Below, piece by piece: positions 8,525 through 17,969 of a stretch of 64,000 nt of DNA. The position numbers were made by a program, and so were the translations under genes. Below the pieces are notes generated by a model that was given only the letters and a program-made list of their open reading frames with translations, made no database searches and was not told where the DNA came from. Source of the stretch: Trinickia acidisoli (GTDB lineage Bacteria > Pseudomonadota > Gammaproteobacteria > Burkholderiales > Burkholderiaceae); contig NZ_JAFLRG010000002.1 in the NCBI RefSeq assembly GCF_017315725.1, positions 2,046,001 to 2,110,000 on the forward strand, read 5' to 3'. Within the stretch, counting starts at the first letter, position 1. Every line of letters begins with the position of its first letter.

Positions 8525-9316
8525 TTATGCGCCCATCGCTTTGCGAATCATTTGGGCGGCGGCCGCGAGCACGAACAGCAATACGAGGATGCGGAACGCG
8601 TGCGGCGGCAGCTTGTCGCGCAGCGGCCGCGCGATCACGATGCCTGCGATCACAGGCACGCTCGCGGCGGCGGAAATGAGCACGTCCCCGATCGAGGCAT
8701 GCGCGCCGCTTTTGAAAGCCACCAGCAGCGTCAGGATCGAGACGACGAGGATGATGGCCATCTGCTTCGTGAACGCTTTGCCGCGTGCGCCCGTTGCAAT
8801 CAGATAGATCGCGAGCAGCGGGCCCGGGATCGACGCGATGCTTTCCATGAGGGCCGCGCCGAAACCGAGCCCGAATCCCGCCGGCTTGACCCAGCGGGGC
8901 GCGATAGAGAACCGCGGAGAGGCGAGCAGCAGCAGCGCGGCAAAGATCAACAGCGCGCCCGCGATGGCTTGCGCATGATGCGGCTCGAGGGAGATCAGAA
9001 TCGACACGCCGATGATGTTGCCGAGCACCGTGCCGACGAGGGGTGCGGCGATGCCGCGCGCCGTAGCGAAAGTCTCGCCGCCTTCCAAGGCTTGGGGGAT
9101 GTTGCCGAGAATGACGGGCATCGAGAGCAGCAGCACCGCTTGCTTCACGGGCATCATCTGGCTCAGGATCGGCATTGCCACGATCGGCACGCCAATGCTG
9201 ACGATGCCCTTGACGATGCCGCCGATAACGAGCGCCGCGATGATCCCGGCGAGCGCGTAAGGATGAAGCGCATGCAGTGTCGAGGCGAGCATGCCGTGAA
9301 AAGCGGCGTGAAGCAT
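8525..9316 (-). CDS. TSUP (TauE/SafE) family membrane permease
   Basis: 263 residues with about seven to eight hydrophobic segments and the TSUP patterns GGIVKGIVSIGVPIVAMPIL and a second half-repeat GFGLGFGAALMESIASIPGPLL. The family exports or imports sulfur- or carbon-containing anions (sulfite, sulfoacetate and others). It lies 28 bases downstream of the mlaA-like gene on the same strand, so it may be transcribed with the hpnN-mlaA unit, although no functional link is evident. Confidence 0.85.
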   Translation of the reverse strand: MLHAAFHGMLASTLHALHPYALAGIIAALVIGGIVKGIVSIGVPIVAMPILSQMMPVKQAVLLLSMPVILGNIPQALEGGETFATARGIAAPLVGTVLGNIIGVSILISLEPHHAQAIAGALLIFAALLLLASPRFSIAPRWVKPAGFGLGFGAALMESIASIPGPLLAIYLIATGARGKAFTKQMAIILVVSILTLLVAFKSGAHASIGDVLISAAASVPVIAGIVIARPLRDKLPPHAFRILVLLFVLAAAAQMIRKAMGA

Positions 9317-9344
9317 GAGTGAGGTCTGCCTGTTGGTTTGCTTG

Positions 9345-10241
9345 CTATTTGTCGCCGGTGTTCTTTGGAACCGGTGTGGCGGTAGCCGGTGGCGCTGAAG
9401 GTGTCGCGCTCGTCGATGCGGCCGAAGGCGCTGCCGCGCCCGATGCCGGTGCCGCGGGTGCCGTTTCGGTTGCGCCGCTTGCCCCGCCGGGTGCGGCCGG
9501 CGTAGCGCTGTCGTCCTCGTCGCCGTAATTGGGCAGCACGGGTGGCGTCGACGTACCGGCGCTCAGGGCTGCGCGGCGCTGCTGCGTATAGGCGTCGCGC
9601 ACGAAGGAGTATTTATCGAGCGCTGCTTGCTCGAGAATATTCGTCGCGCCGAGCATATCGGAGCGAGCGCTGACGAATTGCACACCGTAGAGCGGCTTGC
9701 GCGAATCGGCAGGCGCATAGATCAGCGGGCTGAAGCGCGTATCGACGGCGAGCCCCACGCCGTCGCGGAACGAACTCGGCCCGAAGATCGGCAACACGAG
9801 ATAGGGGCCGGACGGGATGCCCCAATGTCCGAGCGTGAGCCCGAAGTCTTGATGGTGCTTCGGCAAGCGCGCGGGCGTGGCGAAATCGATGAGGCCGCCG
9901 ATGCCGAACGTCGTGTTCATCGCGAAGCGAATCACGTCTTCGGTGGCATCGGTGATCTTGAGCTGCAGCAACTCGTTCGCGATATTGTTTAGGTCTCCTA
10001 AATTGGAAAAGAAGTTGCTGATTGCCGTGCGCAGCGGATGCGGCGTCACCTTCTGATAACCCTTTGCGATCGGCACGGCGATCGTGCGGTCGATCGTGTC
10101 GTTGACCTTGAACACGACACGATTCATCGGCTCCAGCGGATCGCCGGGCGTGCGTTTGTCTGGGCTCGCGCAGCCGGCCAACAGCGTCGCGGCGGTCAAC
10201 GTTGCGGTGAACGTCGCGCTCAAGGTTCGTCGGTTATCCAT
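9345..10241 (-). CDS. mlaA: MlaA/VacJ-family outer-membrane lipoprotein
   Basis: 298 residues. The lipobox LLAGC gives Cys24 as the lipidated residue. The MlaA core is clear: DPLEPMNRVVFKVND, ISNFFSNLGD, FGIGGLIDFAT, FGLTLGHWG and GPYLVLPIFGPSSFRDGVG. MlaA removes phospholipids from the outer leaflet of the outer membrane. After about residue 230 there is an Ala/Pro/Thr-rich low-complexity tail not needed by the fold. The gene follows hpnN by 9 bases, so here the lipoprotein is tied to hopanoid export; an MlaC-like gene stands just across the divergent region. Confidence 0.92.
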   Translation of the reverse strand: MDNRRTLSATFTATLTAATLLAGCASPDKRTPGDPLEPMNRVVFKVNDTIDRTIAVPIAKGYQKVTPHPLRTAISNFFSNLGDLNNIANELLQLKITDATEDVIRFAMNTTFGIGGLIDFATPARLPKHHQDFGLTLGHWGIPSGPYLVLPIFGPSSFRDGVGLAVDTRFSPLIYAPADSRKPLYGVQFVSARSDMLGATNILEQAALDKYSFVRDAYTQQRRAALSAGTSTPPVLPNYGDEDDSATPAAPGGASGATETAPAAPASGAAAPSAASTSATPSAPPATATPVPKNTGDK

Positions 10242-10250
10242 CGATTCCTT

Positions 10251-12869
10251 CTATTCTTTCTTCTGGACGCGCGCGGCGCGTGGTTTTCCCATCAGCACGG
10301 GCTGGAACACGACGGCGCCGACGAGCGTACAAGAAAGCGAGAGGGCGAGTAGCCGCCCCATGCTCGCGGTACCGGGATGGTGCGACAGCCAGAGGCTGCC
10401 AAATGCGGTGGCCGTCGTGGCTGCGCTGAACAATACTGCATGAGTGAGGCTCGACGAGAGCAGGTTGGTTTGCCCTTCGCGCCATGCCATCACGAAATAC
10501 ACCTTGAATGCCACGCCCACACCGAGCATCAGCGGCAACGCGATGATGTTCGCAAAGTTCAGCGGCATGTCGAAGACGACACAAAGCTCGAGTGTCACGA
10601 GCGCGGAGAACAGCAGCGGAATCATCGTGCGCAGCACGTCGCCGAAGCGGCCGAGCGTGACCCACAACAGCAGCGTGATCGAGAGCACCGCCCAGGCGGC
10701 CGCCTGCAGGAAAGCCGTAATGATCGTATCGGCCGAATGCAGGATCGAGATGGGGCCGCCGATCGCATCGGGCTCGGCTTGCTTTACGGCATGCGCGAAG
10801 CCGCGCAGCATCGTGTCGTCGTCCGGTTCGACGCCGGGCGGCACGCGCGGCGAAACCTGAACGAGCGCGCGACCGTCGGGCGTGACCCAGTCGCGCACGA
10901 GCGCAGGCGGCAGCGTCGCGCGCGTGATCTCGAACGGTTGCAGCAGTGTCGTCAGTTGATGCAAAGCGAGCCGCAGTGGCGTGGAGAACGCGGCTTCGGC
11001 GCGATCGCGTTTCGCGACGTCGGCTGCTGCGAGCTTGGCCAGCGAGGCCGAGAGCCGTTGAGCTTCCTTCGCGCCGGCGCCTGGATAGTCTTGCGCGGCG
11101 TACGCGAGCTGATTCGATGCGCGTTTCAATGCGGCGACGCGCTGCGCGTCTGTCGCCGCCGGCGCTGCCGGTTGCGTCAGAGCGGGCAAGAGGGTGTGCG
11201 CAGCCTGTGCGATCAGTGCGAGTTTTTGCGGTTGGTCGGGCGGAATGAACGTTGTCAGCGTTGTGATGCGCCCCACTTCGGGCAGCTTGCCGATGCGGCG
11301 CGCGGTCAGATCGGCGGCCGCGACCGAGGGCGCGAGCACGGTGACGTCGTTGACGCCTGCCTCGGGGGAGTTCTTCAGCGACAGCAGGGTCGCCATCGAT
11401 TCCGTCGTCGGATCTTTCAGATGCAGCGGGTTGAAATCGAAGCGCAGATGGAGCAGCAGCGGCGTTGCGCCGAGGACGATCACGAGCGTGCCCAGCAGAA
11501 TCGGCTTGCGGTGGTCTTGCAGATAATCATCGATCGGCGCCAAGCGCGCAAAGCCGGGACGCGACGCTTCGCCCGGCGGCGCCATGAGCTTGAGCAGGGC
11601 GGGCAGCAGCGTCATCGTGCTGAAGTAGGCGATGACCATGCCGACGCCCGCAATGAGGCCCAATTCCGATACGCCGCGGTAGGCCGTCGGCAGAAACGAG
11701 AAGAAGCTCGTGGCGACGGCCGCTGCCGCGAGCGTCAGCGGCAGGCCCATCGAATGAGCGGCTCCGATGAGCGCATGATCGATCCGCTCGTCGCGGTGGC
11801 GCTCCTCGCGATATTTCACGCCGTATTGGATCGCGAAATCGGCACCGAGCCCGATGAACAGCACCATGAACGCAACCGAGATCATGTTCAGCGAGCCGAC
11901 CATCATGAGGCCGAGCGCGGCGGTAATCGGCAAGCCGACGGCCAGCGTGACGAGCACGGCGAGAATCATGCGCTTGGAGCGCAGCGCAAGCCACAGGATC
12001 GCCAATACGACGACGAGCGTGCCGATGCCGTTGACGAGCGCGCCGTCTTCGACCGAGGCAAATTCTTCGTCGGCAAGCGGCTGCGCGCCGGTCAGGCGCA
12101 CGAGGGCGCCATAACGTCGTTGCAAATCGAGTTCGCGCGCGACCGCGCGGATCGTGTCCGAAGCTTGAGCGCCGGCTTGCAATGCACCGTAATTGACCAC
12201 GGGCTGTACCGTGACGAACGCGCGCGCGGGCCGGTGCGCCGCGTCGGAGTCGACGAGCGCGCGCCACGAGAACGCCGCGGGTTTGCCCGCGAGCACCGCG
12301 TCGACCGTATCGGCCGCGCGCGTCAGCAAGTTCGCCATGGCGGGCAGTTTTACTTGGCCCGATTGCAGCGGCAAGCCGAGCATCGTCGACAAGGTGGTCG
12401 ATAGCCCCGCGACGCTCGGGTCGTGAGCAAGCGTGTTGACGAGCGGACGCGCTTGCGAGAGCTGCGCCGTCGTGCTGGCCACGCTCGCGGTGGGCAGGAA
12501 CAGCATGCCGTCGTGCTCGAACAACGGCCCGCCGCCCGGCTGCGAGACCGCGCCGATTTGCGCGCGGTGCGCGGGGCTCGACAGACCGGCGGCAAGCGCA
12601 TCGGCCGCCGCATCGGCCATCTCGGGCGCGCCTGCCTCGACGACGGCAAGAATGGTTTGATCGCGTTGCGGAAACGCGCGATCCATCGCGTCGCCGAGCG
12701 CCGACCATTGAGCATCCGTGTCGATCAACTTGCTGATGTCGGTGTTGATCTCGAAGTGCCGCACCGTATAGACGCCGCTCGCCGCGGCGAGCACGAGGGC
12801 GAGCGCGACGACCCAGATCGGTCGGCGCACGGACCAGTCAACGAGTCGAACGATAAAGGACGTCAGCAT
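10251..12869 (-). CDS. hpnN: Hopanoid-associated RND transporter HpnN
   Basis: 872 residues, the usual size of HpnN, an MmpL/RND-superfamily inner-membrane protein that in other bacteria moves hopanoids to the outer membrane. It has an N-terminal membrane helix (VVALALVLAAASGVYTVRHF), a large periplasmic domain, and two blocks of membrane helices, one carrying VLFIGLGADFAIQYGVKYREE and one carrying LPLMLGVGVAFKVYFVMAWREG. It overlaps no other real gene. Long frames on the opposite strand are GC-driven shadows. It is followed closely by mlaA and diverges from the MlaC-like gene. Confidence 0.92.
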   Translation of the reverse strand: MLTSFIVRLVDWSVRRPIWVVALALVLAAASGVYTVRHFEINTDISKLIDTDAQWSALGDAMDRAFPQRDQTILAVVEAGAPEMADAAADALAAGLSSPAHRAQIGAVSQPGGGPLFEHDGMLFLPTASVASTTAQLSQARPLVNTLAHDPSVAGLSTTLSTMLGLPLQSGQVKLPAMANLLTRAADTVDAVLAGKPAAFSWRALVDSDAAHRPARAFVTVQPVVNYGALQAGAQASDTIRAVARELDLQRRYGALVRLTGAQPLADEEFASVEDGALVNGIGTLVVVLAILWLALRSKRMILAVLVTLAVGLPITAALGLMMVGSLNMISVAFMVLFIGLGADFAIQYGVKYREERHRDERIDHALIGAAHSMGLPLTLAAAAVATSFFSFLPTAYRGVSELGLIAGVGMVIAYFSTMTLLPALLKLMAPPGEASRPGFARLAPIDDYLQDHRKPILLGTLVIVLGATPLLLHLRFDFNPLHLKDPTTESMATLLSLKNSPEAGVNDVTVLAPSVAAADLTARRIGKLPEVGRITTLTTFIPPDQPQKLALIAQAAHTLLPALTQPAAPAATDAQRVAALKRASNQLAYAAQDYPGAGAKEAQRLSASLAKLAAADVAKRDRAEAAFSTPLRLALHQLTTLLQPFEITRATLPPALVRDWVTPDGRALVQVSPRVPPGVEPDDDTMLRGFAHAVKQAEPDAIGGPISILHSADTIITAFLQAAAWAVLSITLLLWVTLGRFGDVLRTMIPLLFSALVTLELCVVFDMPLNFANIIALPLMLGVGVAFKVYFVMAWREGQTNLLSSSLTHAVLFSAATTATAFGSLWLSHHPGTASMGRLLALSLSCTLVGAVVFQPVLMGKPRAARVQKKE

Positions 12870-12908
12870 GGATCGGGAGGCAACAAAACGAAAGGCGCAA
12901 AACGCCTA

Positions 12909-13031
12909 AGTATACCGGTGGATGGGATTGCCCCGCCCGTCGCCGAGCCGGCCGTTGCGGAACCCGGTGCGGAACCGTCCGTCGGCGGCGTGCGTCCAAA
13001 CCGAAAGCGAACGGGCGAGGATCGGTATACT
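12909..13031. promoter_or_regulatory. Divergent promoter region between hpnN and the mlaC-like gene
   Basis: TATACT occurs on the plus strand at 13026-13031 and on the minus strand at 12914-12909, inside the inverted pair GTATACCG (12910-12917) and CGGTATAC (13023-13030). Each lies 40-80 bases upstream of one of the divergent genes and could be its -10 element. The -35 matches are poor, so this is tentative. A small AGGCG/CGCCT hairpin (12893-12907) follows in the hpnN leader. Confidence 0.35.
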
Positions 13032-13108
13032 GCCCGCACCCGCCCGCTGGCCGGTCGCATGCGTGCGAGCGGCACCGCCGGCACTCTTTCAACCGAGCTC
13101 GAAATTCC

Positions 13109-13705
13109 ATGAAACGTCATTTGTTCGCATTTTTTACCGCAGCGCTCGTGAGCGCCGCCGCCTGGGCGCAGACGGCGCCCGTCGACGTGGTCAAGCAGGC
13201 CGTCGTCGGCACCGTCAATGCGATGAAACAGGACCCGGCCGCGCGCGGCGGCGATTTGACGAAGATCACGCAGATCGTGCAGTCGCACTTTTTGCCGGCG
13301 ACCAACTTCGACCGCACTGCCCGAATCGCCGTCGGCGAGGCCTGGAAGCAAGCGACGCCTGCGCAGCAGCAAGCGTTGACGCAGCAATTTAAAGTCCTGA
13401 TGACGCGCACTTATGCGGCTTCGCTTGCGCAATTGGGCACGCAGGATGCGCACTTTTCGTTCAAGTCCGAGGAAGCGACGGCCAACGACGCGCTCGTGAT
13501 GTCGACGGTCGCGACGCCGGGCGACAGCCAAGAGGTGGGCTACCGTCTCGGCAAGGTCGGTAATGAATGGAAGATTTACGACATCGACATGTCGGGCGCT
13601 TGGCTGATCCAGGTCTACCAAAATCAATTCAAGGGTCAACTGAGCCAAGGCGGCATCGATGGCCTCATCAAATTCCTGACCGCGCACAACGCGCGCACCG
13701 AGTAA
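13109..13705 (+). CDS. MlaC/Ttg2D-family periplasmic lipid-binding protein (HpnM-like)
   Basis: 198 residues with a signal peptide ending at AWA (about residue 20). The body shows the MlaC pattern: VVKQAVVGTVNAM near the start, FDRTARIAVGEAWKQATPAQQQALTQQF in the middle and YRLGKVGNEWKIYDIDMSGAWLIQVYQNQF near the end. MlaC proteins ferry phospholipids across the periplasm. Beside hpnN and mlaA it probably carries lipid, perhaps hopanoid, between the membranes; proteins of this kind in hopanoid clusters are named HpnM. It stands as a single gene diverging from hpnN and converging on the response-regulator gene. Confidence 0.88.
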   Translation: MKRHLFAFFTAALVSAAAWAQTAPVDVVKQAVVGTVNAMKQDPAARGGDLTKITQIVQSHFLPATNFDRTARIAVGEAWKQATPAQQQALTQQFKVLMTRTYAASLAQLGTQDAHFSFKSEEATANDALVMSTVATPGDSQEVGYRLGKVGNEWKIYDIDMSGAWLIQVYQNQFKGQLSQGGIDGLIKFLTAHNARTE

Positions 13706-13709
13706 CCCG

Positions 13710-14354
13710 TCAGCGCCGGCGCCGTTCGACGGCGAACTTGATCAGTTCTGCTTGGCCTTCTATGTCGAGCTTGCGTTTGAGGTTGTGCCGGTGCGTTTCG
13801 ACGGTTCGTACCGAGAGGCCGTAGCGTTCGGCGATCTGCTTGCTCGACAGCCCCTCGGCGAGCGCATCGAGAATCTCGCTCTCGCGCGGCGTCAGGCGTT
13901 CCACGGGCGTTTGCAGGGCACTTGCCCGAATCATGCGCGCGGCGATCCCCGCGCTGAAGAACGTGCGGTTCGCGAGCACCGTCGAGATCGCTTGAAGAAT
14001 CTCGGTGGCCGGCGAATCCTTCAGTACATATCCGCTCGCGCCCGCCCTCACTGCCTGCATCACATACTCGATGTTGTCGTGCATCGAGAGCATCAATACG
14101 CGCACGGCCGGAAAGCGTTCGTGGAATATGCCGGCCAGCGCGATTCCGTTCATTCCGTTCATCCCCACGTCCATCAGGACGAGATCGGGCGATAACGTCT
14201 CGGCCAGCGCGAGCGCTTCCTCGGCGTTGCCCGCTTCGCCGGCCACGACTAGGCCCGGCACGCCTTCGAGCCGGAGACGAAGCCCATCGCGCACGAGCGG
14301 GTGGTCGTCGATGAGCATGATGCGAGCTGAGCTGGAGGGAGCGAGTGCGTTCAT
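13710..14354 (-). CDS. NarL/LuxR-family response regulator
   Basis: 214 residues. The receiver domain starts at IMLIDDHPLVRDGL, with phospho-acceptor Asp62 in LMDVGM. The C-terminal LuxR-type helix-turn-helix reads LTPRESEILDALAEGLSSKQIAERYGLSVRTVETHR. The ATG at 14354 was chosen because the receiver begins just after it and it overlaps the kinase stop by four bases; the longer open frame upstream is a shadow of the kinase. It pairs with the upstream sensor kinase. Target genes are not evident; the hopanoid genes are nearby. Confidence 0.92.
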   Translation of the reverse strand: MNALAPSSSARIMLIDDHPLVRDGLRLRLEGVPGLVVAGEAGNAEEALALAETLSPDLVLMDVGMNGMNGIALAGIFHERFPAVRVLMLSMHDNIEYVMQAVRAGASGYVLKDSPATEILQAISTVLANRTFFSAGIAARMIRASALQTPVERLTPRESEILDALAEGLSSKQIAERYGLSVRTVETHRHNLKRKLDIEGQAELIKFAVERRRR

Positions 14355-15781
14355 GTTCGAGGATCGTCCTGCACGGATTGCGCGATGCGCGCGGAAACGG
14401 GGTGCGGCAGCGGGACCGCCGCCGTGACGACCGTATGCCCCGGCGCCGACTCGATCGTCAGCATACCGGCCAGCGCATCGAGCCGTTCGCGCATGTTGCG
14501 CAAGCCGATGCCGCCGCGTAGGTCGGCTTGCGCGTGTTCGACGTCGAAGCCGTGGCCGTCGTCGGTGATCGCGAGTGTCGCGCTCACCTCGCAAACGGTG
14601 AATGCAAGCGTTGCATGCGCAGCGTTTGCGTGCCGCACGATGTTCGTCAACGCTTCTTGAGCAATCCTGAACAATGCCGTGTTGACCGTCGTCGGCAGCG
14701 CGGCCGCGCGCGACGCGGCGTCCGTCTCGACGCGCATCTCGATGCCGGTTTCTTCGCCGAGTTCTCGCGTCAATTGCTCGAGCGCCACGGCAAGGCCAAG
14801 GTCGTCGAGCATCGAGGGGCGCAACGCATGCGAAATGCGCCGCACTTCGCGCAGCACGTGCGATAAGCGCGTGAGCGCCGTACCGAGTGCCGCTTCCGCG
14901 CTGGGTACGCGCACTTGCGGATGGCCTGCGCGTTCGAGGCGCGCGAGCGCCGATTCGAGCAGCAGCTTGACCGACACCATCATTTGGCTGATGCCGTCGT
15001 GCAGTTCGCGCGACAGCCGGGCGCGCTCGTGTTCTTGCGATTCGACCACCTGCTGCGCAAGGTGCTTGAGCTTCGCATCGGCGCTGCGATATTCCGACAC
15101 GTTCAGAAAGAGCGCGCACGCGGTAATGATGCCGAAGCCCATCAGCGCGATGATGCCGATCCACGTCATCGTGCGTGCGATGTTGGCCGAGGCGCTTGCA
15201 TCGATGCGTGCCAGCGCTTCGTTGACGCCGTCGAGATAGATGCCGGTGCCGACCATCCAGCCCCAGCGAGGCAGCGGCACCACGTAGCCGAGCTTCGCCT
15301 CCAAGCGATTCGTCGACGGCCGATGCCAGACGTAGCGCACATAGCCGCCGCCTTTGCTCGCGGCGGCGATGAGCTGCTGGATCGTGAGCGAACCGTTAGG
15401 ATCCCTAAGCAACCACCAGTTGTGCCCGACGAGATCGGGTTCGCGCGGATGCATGAGCGAATTGCCCCGCATGTCGTAGACGAAGAAGTAGCCGTCGGGC
15501 CCGAAGTCCATTCGCTGCAGCATAGCGAGTGCTTCGCGTCGGCGCGCCGCATCGTCTTTCGCATCGCCGTGTGCGTCGTAAAGCGGTGCAATGGCGCTCG
15601 TCGCGAGATCGACGTAATGCTTGAGTTCGCTTTGCTTGCTCGAAAGATAGGCCGCCTTGACCGTTTCGCGCTGTGCATCGGCGAGCGCCGACGCCTGCAA
15701 GCGCACGCCGATGCCGATGCCCACGATCGCCACGACGAACGGAACGATCGCCAGCAGAAAGATCTTCGTCTTGGTTTTCAT
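14351..15781 (-). CDS. Cache-domain sensor histidine kinase (NarX/UhpB class)
   Basis: 476 residues. Membrane helices near 7-27 and 203-225 flank a periplasmic single-Cache sensor domain (GYFFVYDMRGNSLMHP, then RWGWMVGTGIY). The HisKA_3 box ERARLSRELHDGIS contains His261, and the ATPase part shows EALTNIVRHANA and GIGLRNMRERL. Cache domains of this kind often bind small organic acids. It forms a two-gene operon with the response regulator, separated from hpnH by a strong terminator, so it is not simply part of the hopanoid operon. Confidence 0.92.
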   Translation of the reverse strand: MKTKTKIFLLAIVPFVVAIVGIGIGVRLQASALADAQRETVKAAYLSSKQSELKHYVDLATSAIAPLYDAHGDAKDDAARRREALAMLQRMDFGPDGYFFVYDMRGNSLMHPREPDLVGHNWWLLRDPNGSLTIQQLIAAASKGGGYVRYVWHRPSTNRLEAKLGYVVPLPRWGWMVGTGIYLDGVNEALARIDASASANIARTMTWIGIIALMGFGIITACALFLNVSEYRSADAKLKHLAQQVVESQEHERARLSRELHDGISQMMVSVKLLLESALARLERAGHPQVRVPSAEAALGTALTRLSHVLREVRRISHALRPSMLDDLGLAVALEQLTRELGEETGIEMRVETDAASRAAALPTTVNTALFRIAQEALTNIVRHANAAHATLAFTVCEVSATLAITDDGHGFDVEHAQADLRGGIGLRNMRERLDALAGMLTIESAPGHTVVTAAVPLPHPVSARIAQSVQDDPRT

Positions 15782-15799
15782 CGCGCGGGCATTTCAAGC

Positions 15800-15835
15800 G
15801 AAACGGCGCGGCCCATCGGGACCGCGCCGTTTTAG
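15800..15835 (-). terminator. Intrinsic terminator after hpnH
   Basis: AAACGGCGCGG (15801-15811) and CCGCGCCGTTT (15822-15832) form a perfect 11-base-pair stem with a 10-base loop. On the minus strand the stem is followed by TTTCGCTT, and on the plus strand by a short T run. It lies between the hpnH stop and the kinase start and probably ends the ispH-hpnH transcript. Confidence 0.75.
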
Positions 15836-15862
15836 TTAGGCGTACGAACGATTCGCGCGCTT

Positions 15863-17014
15863 TCAGTGCGCCGCGGCCGTACGCGTGCTCTTGGAATTGG
15901 CTGCGTGCTTGATTTCCTCGAGCTTGATCTCGACGTGGTGCGCGAAGACGTATTCGGCCGGACGCTGCTTGTCGAGCGGAATGTCCTTCGCGAAAGCGCC
16001 TTCGATCTTCGGACCGCGCATGCTGACGCGCAGGGCTTTGAGCGGGTGCGCGACGGTATCCATCACGGCCGTTGCTTCGAAGCCGCTATGCACCATGCAA
16101 TCGGCGCACTTTTCGTAGTTGCCGGTACCGTATGCGTCCCAATCGGTTTCCTCCATCAGTTCCTTGAAGGTCTTCGCATAGCCTTCGCCGACGAGGTAGC
16201 AGGGACGCTGCCAACCGAACACCGTGCGCGCCGGATTGCCCCAGGGCGTGCAGTGGTAGGTTTGGTTGCCCGCGAGGAAATCGAGGAACATCGCCGATTG
16301 GCTGAACGACCAATTCTTGCCGCGACTGCCGCGCTTGAAGATCTCGCGGAAGAGCTGCTTCGTCTTGTCGCGATTGAGGAAGTGCTGTTGATCGGGCGCG
16401 CGCTCATAGGCATAGCCGGGCGAGACGGTGATGCCGTCGACGCCCATCGGGCCGAGCGTGTCGAAGAACGCCGCCACGCGCTCGGGCTTCGCATCGTTGA
16501 ACAGCGTGCAGTTGATGTTGACGCGGAAGCCGCGGCGCTTCGCTTCGCGAATCGCGGCGACGGCCTTCTCGTAGACGCCTTCTTGCGACACCGAGTGATC
16601 GTGCATTGCCTGGTCGCCGTCGAGGTGGACCGACCAGACGAAGTACGGGCTCGGCTGGTAATCGTCCATCTTCTTTTCCATCAGCAGCGCATTCGTGCAC
16701 AGATAGACGAACTTCTTGCGCGCGATGATGCCCTTGACGATCGTGGGCATTTCCTTGTGCAGCAGGGGCTCGCCGCCCGCGATCGAGACGACGGGCGCGC
16801 CGCACTCATCGACGGCGCCGAGGCATTCCTCGACCGACAGCCGTTGATTGAGGATGGGATCCGGGTAATCGATCTTGCCGCAGCCGTTGCAGGCTAGGTT
16901 GCAGCGGAAGAGCGGCTCGAGCATCAGCGCGAGCGGATAGCGCTTGTTACCGGTGAAATGTTGGCGCGTGATATAGGCGCCAACGCGAACTTTCTGCAAA
17001 AGTGGGATCGACAA
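15863..17014 (-). CDS. hpnH: Adenosyl-hopene transferase HpnH (radical SAM)
   Basis: 383 residues. The radical-SAM cluster motif CNLACNGC gives Cys38, Cys42 and Cys45, followed by SIAGGEPLLH. Further on, PGYAYERAPDQQHF and HCTPWGNPARTVFGW are HpnH signatures. HpnH attaches the 5'-deoxyadenosyl group to hopene, the first step of C35 hopanoid side-chain synthesis. The start is the TTG at 17014: AAGGAGG lies 5 bases upstream within the end of ispH, and the protein then begins MSIPLLQKVRVGAY. The longer frame upstream is a shadow of ispH. It is co-transcribed with ispH (10-base gap). Confidence 0.93.
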   Translation of the reverse strand: MSIPLLQKVRVGAYITRQHFTGNKRYPLALMLEPLFRCNLACNGCGKIDYPDPILNQRLSVEECLGAVDECGAPVVSIAGGEPLLHKEMPTIVKGIIARKKFVYLCTNALLMEKKMDDYQPSPYFVWSVHLDGDQAMHDHSVSQEGVYEKAVAAIREAKRRGFRVNINCTLFNDAKPERVAAFFDTLGPMGVDGITVSPGYAYERAPDQQHFLNRDKTKQLFREIFKRGSRGKNWSFSQSAMFLDFLAGNQTYHCTPWGNPARTVFGWQRPCYLVGEGYAKTFKELMEETDWDAYGTGNYEKCADCMVHSGFEATAVMDTVAHPLKALRVSMRGPKIEGAFAKDIPLDKQRPAEYVFAHHVEIKLEEIKHAANSKSTRTAAAH

Positions 17015-17024
17015 GGCAACCTCC

Positions 17025-17969
17025 TTAAACTTGGCGTGCGGCGAGGGGCTCGGTGAGCTTCGCCGGCAGCTTGAATTCGACTTTTTCTTCACGGCCGGCC
17101 ATCGTCGAAACTTCGACGGGACCAAGCGCGCGCAGCGCGTCAATGACGTGCTCGACCATTTCCTCGGGCGCGGATGCGCCGGCTGTGATGCCGACGGTTT
17201 GCACATCGGCGAACCATGCGGGCTCGAGCTCCGAGCCGTCCGCGACGAGATAGCTCGGCACGCCCGTTTCGGCGCCGATCTCGCGCAGGCGGTTCGAGTT
17301 GGAGCTGTTCGTCGCACCAACCACGAGCAGGACATCGACTTGCGCGCTCAATTCGCGGACAGCGGCCTGCCGATTTTGCGTCGCATAGCAAATATCGCGT
17401 GTATCGGGCCCCACGATATTCGTGAAACGCCGTGTCAACGCTTCGATGATGCCGCGCGTGTCGTCTACGGACAGCGTGGTCTGCGTGACATAGGCGAGCG
17501 GCGCATCCTCGGGCAGATCGAGTGTGGCCACTTCCGCCTCGCTTTGAACGAGCAGCACTGTGCCCGGAATCTGACCGATCGTGCCTTCGACCTCGGGATG
17601 CCCGGCGTGACCGATCAGAATCAACGTGCGGCCCGCCGCCACGTATTGACGGCCTTGCACGTGCACCTTCGTGACGAGCGGGCACGTGGCGTCGAGCACG
17701 TCGAGCCCGCGCGCATCCGCGTCGCGCTCGACGCTTTGCGCCACACCGTGCGCGCTGAAAATGGCGACCGCACCATGCGGAACCTCGTTGAGTTCCTCGA
17801 CGAAACGCGCGCCCTTGCTGCGCAGGTTTTCGACGACGTGCCGGTTATGCACGATTTCATGTCGCACGTACACGGGGGCACCGTGCCGTTGCAACGCGCG
17901 ATCGACAATTTCGATCGCGCGAACGACGCCCGCACAAAAGCCGCGGGGTTGAGCAAGGATGACTCGCAT
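17025..17969 (-). CDS. ispH: 4-hydroxy-3-methylbut-2-enyl diphosphate reductase IspH (LytB)
   Basis: 314 residues from the ATG at 17969, giving the typical N-terminus MRVILAQPRGFCAGV; in-frame ATGs at 17999 and 18083 would add residues of no family likeness. The three iron-sulfur cysteines are Cys12, Cys96 (DATCPLV) and Cys194 (DICYATQNRQ), and NSSNSNRL is present. IspH makes IPP and DMAPP in the last step of the MEP pathway. Its place directly before hpnH suggests it is the extra copy found in hopanoid loci, raising precursor supply. Whether another ispH exists cannot be seen here. Confidence 0.93.
   Translation of the reverse strand: MRVILAQPRGFCAGVVRAIEIVDRALQRHGAPVYVRHEIVHNRHVVENLRSKGARFVEELNEVPHGAVAIFSAHGVAQSVERDADARGLDVLDATCPLVTKVHVQGRQYVAAGRTLILIGHAGHPEVEGTIGQIPGTVLLVQSEAEVATLDLPEDAPLAYVTQTTLSVDDTRGIIEALTRRFTNIVGPDTRDICYATQNRQAAVRELSAQVDVLLVVGATNSSNSNRLREIGAETGVPSYLVADGSELEPAWFADVQTVGITAGASAPEEMVEHVIDALRALGPVEVSTMAGREEKVEFKLPAKLTEPLAARQV

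Noticed and set aside
10377..12404. 675-codon open frame on the plus strand opposite hpnN
   Set aside because: It is rich in Arg/Gln/His/Asp with no domain pattern and lies wholly opposite a clear HpnN gene; long antisense frames are expected at this GC content.
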